A stretch of 11,021 bases of DNA from Methanobacteriota archaeon (GCA_002697105.1 NZTS01000032.1:11556-22576), one strand, 5' to 3'; shown: positions 1 to 6,680, counted from the stretch's first letter. A program made the numbers and translations. Notes: generated by a model from the letters alone, not told the origin.

Positions 1-2478
1 GCTGGTCCTTTAACCATCAACGCTACACATGACGGAATACCTGGGACTACCGGTGTTCTTGGTGATTCTACATTCACTCGAGTAGTAATACTGGCCCCAA
101 CAATCCTTACAATTGATTCTGTTGAAGGAGATCTAATCGCAGGTCAGACAATTATTGTAAACGGTACATTACTTGACGAACATGGTTCCTCATTGTTGAA
201 CGAAACAGGTGATCCAGTGGGTGGGCTAGTCCACCTCGCCATTGATGGAGAAGATACAGGTTCAGGTACAATAGTTCAGTCAGACCCAATTAGTGGATCG
301 TGGTCGATTTCTTACACATTACCACTAGAAACAACTCCCGGACCTCACAATGCTACTGCGTTTTTCCTAGGAGGTTTCCTTTGGGTAGATCCTATGGGTC
401 AAGGTGATTCTCTGAATCCTGAGTATTATCTTGAATCAACTGATACCTTAGGATTTGAAGTATCAGTGCCTACAGAAATACGTTTATTCGGTGGAAATAC
501 AGATGTTACTCGTGAAGAACTTCTAGATCTCACCGGCGTTCTTGTTGATATTGTCGAGCGACCAATTCCTGACATGACTCTTAGTGTTTGGATGAATGGG
601 CAGTTCTTGACAAATGTAACCTCCGATGAAGAAGGGGTTGTTTCGATATTGTATCCTGTACCTAGTGATATGCCTTTAGGAACTCAAAATGTTGAGGTTC
701 GATTCGCGGGAGCTCCTCTTTATCTATCATCAAATGCAACAACTACTTTTGATGTATACGCTCCAATAGTAATGACTGTAGATACGATTGATACTGCAGC
801 AGTTGGCGATACTGTCACAATCACTGGAACAATAAGGGATAATATCCCTGAAAATTGGGTCCCAGGTCATATTGTTACTGTACGAGTGGATAACAGTATA
901 ATTGGTTCAGCCACCACTGAAGTAGATGGTTCTTGGTCATTAGATTGGATAGTCGGTCCAGCATTCTCTATCGGAATTCACGAAATTGTTGCTTATTCAG
1001 AGCCTCAAGGATTTTACTTGGGAGGTGAATCAAACACTAGTATTGTGATTAAGCACAATGCAGAGATTACTAACCTTGTAGTTGATGAAGGTGGAGTAGC
1101 CACAAGAGGAGAGACTTGGAATCTTTCAGGTATTTTGGTAGATGGAGATACAAGTCCTCGGATTCCAATTGAAGGTGCAATTATTACAATAGAAGTAGAT
1201 GGTTCCATTCTAACTACAGTTACTACAGATTCTAGTGGGGCATTTTCCACTCAAATACCTGTATTAGTCTCTTATGAACGCGGTTTACATGCAATTCGAG
1301 TTTCATATGATGGGAATGATCAATTTATCGGAGCAGAGGCAAATGCTACAGCATATACTTGGTCAGATGTTAACATTGAGATTATTGATGTATCAGAGAA
1401 TAATATCCGTGGAAACCAATCTCATCCAATTGAGATTACGGGTCGAATTGTAGAGATAGGTGGAACGGGGAATACTGTCATTGATTCAGATATTTCCTTA
1501 ATTTGGGCTGGAGCAGTTGAATCTGATGCTATTGTCACATGGGATAATGCCACTGGCCAATTCAAAATTTCATTAATTGGAACATCTCCTATGCAAGGTG
1601 ATCTGGAATTCACAGTACGGATGGCTCAGGATAGTCCTAGATTCTTTAATGAAGCAGAGAAAGTTGGAATTGATGCTTTCTTGATGGTTCCCGCGTCATT
1701 TGCTGCATCATCTGTTCAAGTCGGACTTGATTCTCGTGAAATTATTGGAACAATAACGGTCACAGCTACTGATACTGGTGAAAGAATTGCTAATGTTTCG
1801 ATGACTGCTTTATTGTTTAATCAAACCTCTGAGATTTTCCAGTTTGGTAAATTGTCGGACGAAAATGGAATATTTGAGTACACCTTCTTCAGTTTGGAGC
1901 CTCAACCTACATTTTCAGATACTGCTCACTGGGGTTCATTTGAGATTCGCCTAAACACAACATCTCCGTTGATTGCTCCTGATGATCGTGGTGATTTACT
2001 GAATTTAGTTGTTGATCTGTCATACGTTCAACTCGAGGAATCTAATTCGATGTTAAGCCCGAGTTCAATTGCAATTATTGCTATAATTTTACTTGCTGCG
2101 GCAGGCGCAGTAATTCAGATGAGGCGTAAGCAAAGTGCAATTGAAGAAATTCAAGATATCTTCACATATACTGCAGAATTACTAGCAGCAGGAGATGAGA
2201 TTAGAGAAGCAATTTTCAATTGTTATGAAGATCTATGTCTCGTATTGATGCAGAACGGATTCCTCAGGAGAGATTTCGAAACTGTACGTGAATTTGAGAT
2301 GGCAATTAGACAGGCATTACCTATTCGTGAATCAGCTTTGGAAGCCCTTGACCAAGTCTTTGAAGAGGCTCGTTACTCATCTCATGAGATGGGTGATTCT
2401 CACAAAGCAGCTGCTCAGGAAGCACTTTCAAACGTAGTTTCTGAAATTCAGAATATGGCTGAAATCCCTGCTAGGTGA
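1..2478 (+). CDS. Ig-like repeat surface protein with membrane anchor and DUF4129-like tail (5'-partial)
   Basis: The frame is open from base 1, so the N-terminus lies upstream and about 825 residues are visible. The first in-frame start-like codon (TTG, base 193) falls inside a repeat and is not the real start. The ectodomain has about six beta-rich repeats of roughly 100 residues, beginning near residues 38, 156, 254, 352, 454 and 563. Each follows the pattern 'G-x-T-(v/i)-x-(i/l)-(T/S)-G-x-(l/i)-x-D ... vDG ... T-x-dG-x-(w/f)', typical of Ig-like folds. Many N-x-S/T sequons (NAT, NVT, NTS, NQS) fit a glycosylated surface protein. A hydrophobic segment at about residues 687-705, followed by MRRK, is the membrane anchor with the C-terminus inside. 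Residues about 714-807 resemble DUF4129 (helical, with L-V-L-M-x-x-G-F-x-R-R-x-x-E-T-x-x-E-F). In bacteria and archaea DUF4129 often occurs in transglutaminase-like membrane proteins near MoxR ATPase and DUF58 genes. The catalytic part, if any, is outside the window. Function is unproven. Confidence 0.88.
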   Translation, partial: AGPLTINATHDGIPGTTGVLGDSTFTRVVILAPTILTIDSVEGDLIAGQTIIVNGTLLDEHGSSLLNETGDPVGGLVHLAIDGEDTGSGTIVQSDPISGSWSISYTLPLETTPGPHNATAFFLGGFLWVDPMGQGDSLNPEYYLESTDTLGFEVSVPTEIRLFGGNTDVTREELLDLTGVLVDIVERPIPDMTLSVWMNGQFLTNVTSDEEGVVSILYPVPSDMPLGTQNVEVRFAGAPLYLSSNATTTFDVYAPIVMTVDTIDTAAVGDTVTITGTIRDNIPENWVPGHIVTVRVDNSIIGSATTEVDGSWSLDWIVGPAFSIGIHEIVAYSEPQGFYLGGESNTSIVIKHNAEITNLVVDEGGVATRGETWNLSGILVDGDTSPRIPIEGAIITIEVDGSILTTVTTDSSGAFSTQIPVLVSYERGLHAIRVSYDGNDQFIGAEANATAYTWSDVNIEIIDVSENNIRGNQSHPIEITGRIVEIGGTGNTVIDSDISLIWAGAVESDAIVTWDNATGQFKISLIGTSPMQGDLEFTVRMAQDSPRFFNEAEKVGIDAFLMVPASFAASSVQVGLDSREIIGTITVTATDTGERIANVSMTALLFNQTSEIFQFGKLSDENGIFEYTFFSLEPQPTFSDTAHWGSFEIRLNTTSPLIAPDDRGDLLNLVVDLSYVQLEESNSMLSPSSIAIIAIILLAAAGAVIQMRRKQSAIEEIQDIFTYTAELLAAGDEIREAIFNCYEDLCLVLMQNGFLRRDFETVREFEMAIRQALPIRESALEALDQVFEEARYSSHEMGDSHKAAAQEALSNVVSEIQNMAEIPAR

Positions 2479-2931
2479 TTATTCAGTTAGGCGTATTTCT
2501 AATCTACCCTTAGAGTGGGATGCGCTAAGAATCTCTCTTCCACTTGGCAAGGCGGTTACCACTGGTTCCAAGCCTTCTCGATCTATTCGTAGATATGAAG
2601 TACCTGAATGAATCCCTACTTTGACATCTATGCATTCCGAAGGTATGCCTAACGTCATGATTGACACTCCATCAATTAATGCTACTGCATCTAAAGAAGC
2701 ACCAAGTAGGCCCTGAGCAAATAGTTGAGCATCTGCTTGCCTAGTCCGTTCAACTATTTCACTCGCATCTTGTAAAAATTGTTCATGTGAATTCATTGCG
2801 GGAGAATCTGAACTTGTTGTAGAAATAAAATGAGAATGTAGTTCTGAAGCTGTAGCATCTAGACTATGCCCAATTTCTGGATTTTCATCATTGCGCTCTA
2901 TCTCAATTGAGTGCCAGTGTATGTCGGACAT
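2479..2931 (-). CDS. Small protein with Hsp20/alpha-crystallin-like C-terminal domain
   Basis: This is a 150-residue soluble protein with no signal peptide or membrane segment. Residues 1-80 are acidic and Ser/His-rich, then helical (about 50-75), and match nothing I know. Residues about 86-150 follow the order of conserved features in the small heat-shock fold: a strand ending in G-I-P (95-97), then I-D-V-K-V (101-105), a turn with YLRID (113-117), an LP (128-129), and a final A-S-x-S-x-G-R-L-E-I-R-L strand (137-148). The last corresponds to the 'A-x-x-x-N-G-V-L-x-I-x-L' end of Hsp20 proteins. By analogy it could be a chaperone-like or partner-binding module, but the match is by eye and similarity is low. 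It starts 39 bp after the helicase stop on the same strand, so the two are probably co-transcribed. Its stop codon abuts the stop of the convergent surface-protein gene with no spacer. Confidence 0.72.
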   Translation of the reverse strand: MSDIHWHSIEIERNDENPEIGHSLDATASELHSHFISTTSSDSPAMNSHEQFLQDASEIVERTRQADAQLFAQGLLGASLDAVALIDGVSIMTLGIPSECIDVKVGIHSGTSYLRIDREGLEPVVTALPSGREILSASHSKGRLEIRLTE

Positions 2932-2970
2932 TGTCTACCCCAAGTGCTGCACAGTCATCAACCCTCGCAG

Positions 2971-4989
2971 TCATTCACTATGTCTTGCTGGCTCAGGATG
3001 GCGAGAAAAGAACCGCCTCACAAGACGTTCAGTAGAGCCTGAGTCAACGGTTTCAAACATTTTTAGATTTCTTGGCAAACAACTTCTGTATCCTCTATCT
3101 CCTACTCTTCTATCAAGTATGACTACTATTGCCCTATCATCTGCTTTTCTTATCGGTCTGCCCATTGCTTGTAGAATTGAATTAATAGCCGGTTGGGCTG
3201 CAGAATATTTCCATGCATTTCTTTCTCCAAATCTTTCGGAAACGTAATCCTTCAGAGCTTGATTTGAGGCAGTTGGTCTAGCCATTGGTATTCCGATACA
3301 GATTACTGCATCTAGGATATTTTCATCATAGTCAATACCTTCAGATAAACGAGCATTATACACCCCTGCAAGAATACATCTTTGACCGGAATCTCTTGAT
3401 TTTTTGAGTTGTATTAATGCATTTTCGACTTGAAATTTAGTCCAATTTCTTTCTTCAACGATTACTCTTCTACCTGGCCATGAACCCTCATTGATAATAT
3501 CCTCAAGTAAGTCATACGATGGTAAGAATACTGCAACATGTCCTGGTGTTTGTCGAAGTACACTGTGTATGTGTTCCCGTATTAATCTAGTATTTTCTAC
3601 ACTTCTATTCGAATATTTTGTTGTTACATCTGTTGCAATCAAAACTGGTCTTCGATCGTTTTCAAATGGACTCGAATATTCTTCATAGATTACTTCCCTG
3701 TTATTTGGTACTCGCAAGATTTCACCGTACATGGAAGGAGGGAATAATGTTCCAGACATTAGTATAGCTCCATAGCATCGTGAAAAAATGGGTTGGGAAA
3801 TGACTCCTGGATCTAATAAATACGTTGTAATTCTACCTTCCTCTTTAATCCCAAGAAGATCGAAAACTGTGGCTAGAGCTTTCTCTCCACGTCGTTCATT
3901 CAATATCGTTAAAATTTCTGCTAATCTATAGCATGCGAGGTCTTGCTCATCGTCTAAATCTTCATCAAAGTCTACTTGCACCTGTTGCAGAGTTTTGATA
4001 AAATTAGGAAGAGTAATCGGTTCATCGATTGTCTCTAACAAAGAGTTTTCAAAAATATCTAATATTTCTATGGGGGATGTCATCATTTCTTCTTGAGTAC
4101 CTAGCATTTTTTTGAGTTCTACAATATATGTCCCGAAATTTTCCCTTATTCTGGATAATGCTGCTTCAGATTTCCTTGCGTTTTCTAAATCATTATGATG
4201 GATTTCATTATCTCGATTTTCTCCCATCATCTTTGCCATATGGTTGTCTAAAAAACCTCTATGCTCTTCCATTTCATTAAAAGCATCCCTAATGACTTGA
4301 TTTGTCAACCTTCTCTCTAATCCCATCCTAATCCGGTTTGGTAAATTATGTGCTTCATCTACTACAATAATTGTATCTTCAATTTCAAGACCCATTGAAG
4401 GTAGTGATGCTTCTCTTATACTCTCTACAAATACATGATTATAATCACAAACTATCACATCCGAATCTTTCACAGAAGATCTTGCAGTAGACCAAGCACA
4501 GATACCTCTGTTTCTGCTTAATTCAATGACTTCATCAACATGTCTTGGCTCGTTTAAGATGAAATTTCGGAGATTATTCCTACCTAATGTTTTCATATCT
4601 TCTGGCACATCTGATTCACAATTACACTTTCCCGAAATTCTGTCTACTTCTTTACACATTGACTCTCTTCCAATCATATCTACTAATTTGATTGGGTCGT
4701 TGGAATTCATTTTTTGATTAATTTTTCTGACTGAATCCACTACAATTCTATGTTGACTTTGTCTTCCAGTAAGGAATAATACCTTTTTTTGTCCATCAGG
4801 ATGATTTTTGGCAGCAGATAAGGATGATGATAGAGCAGCAGCAGTTTTCCCAATCCCAGTTGGAGCAGCAGCAAATAGAAATCCACTATTTTTGAGTACT
4901 TTGTTTCCATCTTCTATCATTTTTATTTGACTTTCACGAAGATTATCGTGGGCCACGAACTCAAAATCTTCGCCGGCCATATCTCTCAC
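2971..4989 (-). CDS. XPD/Rad3-family DNA helicase (DinG-like SF2, Fe-S)
   Basis: The 672-residue protein is an ATP-dependent 5'-3' DNA helicase of the XPD/Rad3/DinG branch of SF2, involved in archaea in DNA repair or opening of damaged DNA. Visible motifs: Walker A APTGIGKT (42-49); motif Ia around TGRQSQHR (74-81); DEAH box (211-214); SGTL motif III (412-415); SEGIDYD motif V (549-555); and QAMGRPIR motif VI (607-614), followed by a ILDRRV element. Cys112, Cys122, Cys124 and Cys164 lie between motifs Ia and II, where XPD binds its 4Fe-4S cluster. The insert between DEAH and motif III (about 215-405) is where the Arch domain sits. Length is at or slightly above that of archaeal XPD proteins. 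The GTG at 4989 has a GAGGGG sequence about 10 bases upstream. An ATG at 4980 would remove only three residues. It leads a minus-strand pair with the small Hsp20-like protein. All catalytic motifs look intact. Confidence 0.93.
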   Translation of the reverse strand: MRDMAGEDFEFVAHDNLRESQIKMIEDGNKVLKNSGFLFAAAPTGIGKTAAALSSSLSAAKNHPDGQKKVLFLTGRQSQHRIVVDSVRKINQKMNSNDPIKLVDMIGRESMCKEVDRISGKCNCESDVPEDMKTLGRNNLRNFILNEPRHVDEVIELSRNRGICAWSTARSSVKDSDVIVCDYNHVFVESIREASLPSMGLEIEDTIIVVDEAHNLPNRIRMGLERRLTNQVIRDAFNEMEEHRGFLDNHMAKMMGENRDNEIHHNDLENARKSEAALSRIRENFGTYIVELKKMLGTQEEMMTSPIEILDIFENSLLETIDEPITLPNFIKTLQQVQVDFDEDLDDEQDLACYRLAEILTILNERRGEKALATVFDLLGIKEEGRITTYLLDPGVISQPIFSRCYGAILMSGTLFPPSMYGEILRVPNNREVIYEEYSSPFENDRRPVLIATDVTTKYSNRSVENTRLIREHIHSVLRQTPGHVAVFLPSYDLLEDIINEGSWPGRRVIVEERNWTKFQVENALIQLKKSRDSGQRCILAGVYNARLSEGIDYDENILDAVICIGIPMARPTASNQALKDYVSERFGERNAWKYSAAQPAINSILQAMGRPIRKADDRAIVVILDRRVGDRGYRSCLPRNLKMFETVDSGSTERLVRRFFSRHPEPARHSE

Positions 4990-5048
4990 TCAAACTCGGC
5001 CCCTCAAGAAGATTAGGTGACTAGCCTTACGGCAGAATCAATTAGGTT

Positions 5049-5065
5049 GCCCCGAAAATCGGGGC
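5049..5065. repeat. Perfect GC-rich hairpin downstream of the small ORF
   Basis: GCCCCGA and TCGGGGC form a 7-bp perfect stem with an AAA loop. On the minus strand it begins 13 bases after the stop of the small protein at 5079 and before the helicase start, so it could end or process that transcript. No T-run follows it, so it is not a standard archaeal terminator. Its flank GGTGTGTG (5066-5073) recurs beside the next hairpin and at the end of the RHH gene. Confidence 0.6.
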
Positions 5066-5078
5066 GGTGTGTGGGTGA

Positions 5079-5375
5079 TCATACATTTCTTTGAACTTGC
5101 AGAGCTCTTTCCCTGAGTTTTTCAAAATTGCTTTGATTGAAAGGGTTCCCCGCGTGAGCGGGGGTGTGTGTGGTGAAAATGGAAGAAGAGGCGACTGCTC
5201 TATCTCTTATTTGATCAAGGTTATGTTGAAGTAATTCTCTAACTGGATTAGATTTGGTACATTTTGCCAGCATTGTATTTCTTAGGGCACTTCTTAATTT
5301 CAAAGGTAGAAAGACATTGGTAGCAGGGGGGTTTTGATGCCCCCCTGCATTGGTTGAGTTCCCATCCCCTACCAT
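5079..5375 (-). CDS. Small protein of unknown function downstream of RHH regulator
   Basis: This 98-residue frame starts with ATG 16 bases after the RHH stop and would be the second gene of that operon. AGGA occurs only 1-2 bases before the ATG, with a GGGGGG run further upstream. I do not recognise it. Residues about 25-60 are basic and probably helical (LKLRSALRNTM, then VRELLQHNLDQIRDRA), and the end (about 83-97) is another charged helix (FEKLRERALQVQR). The two linkers, around residues 10-18 and 69-78, are Gly/Pro/His-rich and are encoded by perfect DNA hairpins (5323-5348 and 5148-5163). This suggests either palindromic insertions into a gene or a structured non-coding stretch that happens to stay open. 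The helical segments look protein-like, so a real gene is somewhat favoured. It lacks signal and membrane segments. A cofactor or partner of the RHH protein is one possibility from position alone. Confidence 0.45.
   Translation of the reverse strand: MVGDGNSTNAGGHQNPPATNVFLPLKLRSALRNTMLAKCTKSNPVRELLQHNLDQIRDRAVASSSIFTTHTPAHAGNPFNQSNFEKLRERALQVQRNV
5148..5163. repeat. Hairpin resembling a single type I-E CRISPR repeat
   Basis: CCCCGC and GCGGGG form a 6-bp stem with a GTGA loop. Preceded by GGTT, the resulting 20 bases (5144-5163) look very like the core of many type I-E CRISPR repeats. It occurs once here, with no spaced copies and no cas genes, and it lies inside the small ORF. GTGTGTGTGG follows it, similar to the flank of the hairpin at 5049. 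Confidence 0.5.
5323..5348. repeat. Perfect 9-bp GC-rich inverted repeat
   Basis: GCAGGGGGG and CCCCCCTGC are perfect reverse complements separated by the 8-base loop TTTTGATG. It is the strongest hairpin in the window. It lies about 27 bases inside the start of the small minus-strand ORF and 44 bases past the RHH stop. It could modulate expression of the downstream cistron, or be an inserted palindrome coding for a Gly/Pro linker. No T-run follows it on either strand. Confidence 0.6.
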
Positions 5376-5391
5376 GTCCTTTTGCCCCCCG

Positions 5392-5766
5392 TTAAGGTGT
5401 GTGATCCTCTCTTTGCCTCAGGCGATTTGCCAGTTGTTGATGCCGTGTTTCTAGTACGGTTTGAAGGTCATCTGAAGCCAACATTTCGGCTTTCATATGG
5501 GTTCTTAGTGCAGCTCTAGTAACTTGGTCTGGTGAATCTCCGTGGATACCGCAGAACATTTCGATTTTGTCTGTGAGATCCATCCCTAAGTCTACAGAAA
5601 TAGTTCCTCCAACTGCTCTTGAAGGAGATGCTTCAATTAATTGACGAACAGCGAGTCTGATGACATCTGATCTATTCCTCATCCCATCTAGTCCAACCAT
5701 TTGGTCCAAGGCCATAAGATGGTCCTCAGGAATTCTGCACTGTACCATTGGACTGATATTGGACAT
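5392..5766 (-). CDS. Tandem ribbon-helix-helix DNA-binding regulator
   Basis: With the ATG at 5766 the protein has 124 residues. Residues about 6-46 form a clear ribbon-helix-helix unit: a beta strand MVQCRIP, a first helix HLMALDQMVGL, a turn MRNRSD and a second helix VIRLAVRQLIE. Residues about 56-93 look like a second, diverged RHH unit: strand ISVDLG, helix LTDKIEMFCGI, turn HGDSPD and helix QVTRAALRTHMKAEM. The tail (about 97-120) is charged and helical. RHH proteins bind operator DNA as dimers, so two units in one chain could act as a pseudo-dimer. A GTG at 5799 would add 11 residues, but it lies almost on the TATA box. A GGAGG nine bases before ATG 5766 points to the shorter form. Inverted repeats at the promoter suggest autoregulation. 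A small unknown gene follows after 16 bases. The target is unknown. Confidence 0.85.
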   Translation of the reverse strand: MSNISPMVQCRIPEDHLMALDQMVGLDGMRNRSDVIRLAVRQLIEASPSRAVGGTISVDLGMDLTDKIEMFCGIHGDSPDQVTRAALRTHMKAEMLASDDLQTVLETRHQQLANRLRQREDHTP

Positions 5767-5771
5767 TCTCC

Positions 5772-5796
5772 GCGACCTCCGCCCCAATGGGGTCGC
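5772..5796 (-). promoter_or_regulatory. Inverted repeat between TATA box and RHH start, candidate operator
   Basis: GCGACC (5772-5777) and GGTCGC (5791-5796) are perfect reverse complements 13 bases apart. A second palindrome, CCCC-AAT-GGGG (5782-5792), lies partly between them. The structure covers the expected transcription start and the GGAGG site. It could be an operator for the RHH protein itself, or an RNA hairpin hiding the ribosome site. Both readings are inference from position. Confidence 0.5.
5776..5780 (-). promoter_or_regulatory. Shine-Dalgarno site that fixes the RHH start
   Basis: GGAGG on the minus strand ends nine bases before ATG 5766, a standard spacing. No comparable site precedes the upstream GTG at 5799, so it decides in favour of the 124-residue form. 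Confidence 0.7.
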
Positions 5797-5800
5797 CACT

Positions 5801-5810
5801 AGTATATAGT
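5801..5810 (-). promoter_or_regulatory. TATA box of the RHH operon
   Basis: ACTATATACT on the minus strand is centred about 40 bases before ATG 5766. Archaeal initiation about 25-28 bases downstream would fall near 5778-5782, giving a short leader of about 13 bases that just includes GGAGG. Confidence 0.6.
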
Positions 5811-5841
5811 GTATTTCATTTGCAATACATTTGTATTACAA
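5811..5841. promoter_or_regulatory. Alternating GTATT/AATAC half-sites upstream of the RHH TATA box
   Basis: GTATT (5811-5815), AATAC (5824-5828) and GTATT (5833-5837) alternate in orientation. The last sits in the perfect odd palindrome TTGTA-T-TACAA (5831-5841). They lie just upstream of the TATA box, between the RHH start and the rhomboid stop, where an activator or repressor could bind. The sequence is AT-rich, so chance occurrence is possible. Confidence 0.35.
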
Positions 5842-5849
5842 TAGAATTT

Positions 5850-6593
5850 TTAATTAGATTCGTTATGCGTCTGTCGTTTTACCTTCCACCATCTCCAAAT
5901 AAGTAGTCCAATTAAAGTTGAAGTAGCATGGCCAATTGAAATCGCAGCATCTGTGCCGTAACTAGTGTAATTCCAGACCTCAAATAAGAAAACAAGTATC
6001 AAAGGAAATTGAGGTTTCTTAGCATGAAAAGCCAGTGCCCCCAAAGCTCCAAACATTCCAATTGATCCGCCACGAAATGACCTGCTCATTACATTAGAAA
6101 ACAATTCGATATCAGGATTAATGCCGAAACCAATGTTGTAAAAAATCGCCATCAAGATTGATGTTAATACACTAGTTCCTATGAATATGAATCCTGCACT
6201 TTTCCAATTATTATGTGCTTCGAAGGATTGTAAAAAGAACATTATTCCCGCTGTTACATACATTGCGTGTACAGTGTCCCAATGTGCAAAGGGTGAAATT
6301 ATTAGCGATAAAAAGAAAACTAGGGGGTTTGATGTTAATTCATTTGGGTCCATTCTAGCGATATCTTCAGCTATTGTTCTGAAATCGTAATATGCACTAC
6401 CTTCTACTGCTTCATTGATAAATATGACATATATCCACAATATTGTCAGATATAAAATAGTAAATCTCCTGGTTAGAATTATCTCAATAGGGTTCAGTAT
6501 ATTTCCAGATGCATCTTTCCAAGGAGCCACGAATCCAAGAAGATTCTTTGATGTCTTGTCACCTCCTTTCTTATGAGAGGTTTCAGGAATCAT
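5850..6593 (-). CDS. Rhomboid-like intramembrane protein
   Basis: This 247-residue protein has about six hydrophobic segments (about 43-61, 89-103, 110-123, 133-153, 178-190/196-208, 216-235). Rhomboid landmarks are in the right order: F-A-H-W-D-x-x-H (102-109) in the TM2 region; an 11-residue G-G-S-I-G-M-F-G-A-L-G block (175-185) that aligns with the active-site GxSG-x-x-x-G-x-x-G block; and I-G-H-A (220-223) carrying the TM6 histidine. Putative catalytic residues are Ser177 and His222. Active rhomboids cut membrane proteins inside the bilayer. Here the Gly after the serine is Ile178, and the Asn expected four residues after His109 is Val113, so activity is doubtful. The ATG at 6593 has GAGG only three bases upstream. 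A perfect anti-SD complement (minus strand, 6569-6559) lies inside the gene with no start codon after it. The gene diverges from the TerB-like gene and is separated from the RHH operon by that operon's own promoter. Confidence 0.8.
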   Translation of the reverse strand: MIPETSHKKGGDKTSKNLLGFVAPWKDASGNILNPIEIILTRRFTILYLTILWIYVIFINEAVEGSAYYDFRTIAEDIARMDPNELTSNPLVFFLSLIISPFAHWDTVHAMYVTAGIMFFLQSFEAHNNWKSAGFIFIGTSVLTSILMAIFYNIGFGINPDIELFSNVMSRSFRGGSIGMFGALGALAFHAKKPQFPLILVFLFEVWNYTSYGTDAAISIGHATSTLIGLLIWRWWKVKRQTHNESN

Positions 6594-6612
6594 GTTCCTC
6601 TGTTGATAGTTC

Positions 6613-6622
6613 TTGATATCAA
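6613..6622. promoter_or_regulatory. Perfect palindrome in divergent intergenic region
   Basis: TTGATATCAA is a perfect 10-base palindrome in the 115-bp space between the rhomboid-like and TerB-like genes, 20 bases before the rhomboid ATG. It is a possible operator or downstream promoter element, but short AT-rich palindromes also arise by chance. Confidence 0.25.
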
Positions 6623-6680
6623 ACCTCTCTTGCTGATTTTTGATTAGTTGAATAAATTTTCATTCATTAAGGCGATTTGG

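Noticed and set aside
193..198. TTG at 193 as the start of the first gene
   Set aside because: The frame is open to base 1 and encodes the beginning of an Ig-like repeat upstream, so the gene is truncated by the window.
2891..3247. Plus-strand frame of 118 codons
   Set aside because: It lies opposite the helicase C-terminus and the Hsp20-like gene start, both of which have clear protein features. Its translation shows no recognisable domain.
4990..5078. tRNA or other small RNA gene between helicase and small ORF
   Set aside because: No cloverleaf, T-loop GGTTCAAAT-like motif or CCA-end context is visible; only the single hairpin stands out.
5049..5348. CRISPR array formed by the GC-rich hairpins
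   Set aside because: The three hairpins have different stem sequences and irregular spacing, and there are no repeated direct units or cas genes.
5766..5799. GTG at 5799 as start of the RHH gene
   Set aside because: It lies four bases from the TATA box edge (or less) and lacks a ribosome site, while ATG 5766 has GGAGG at nine bases.
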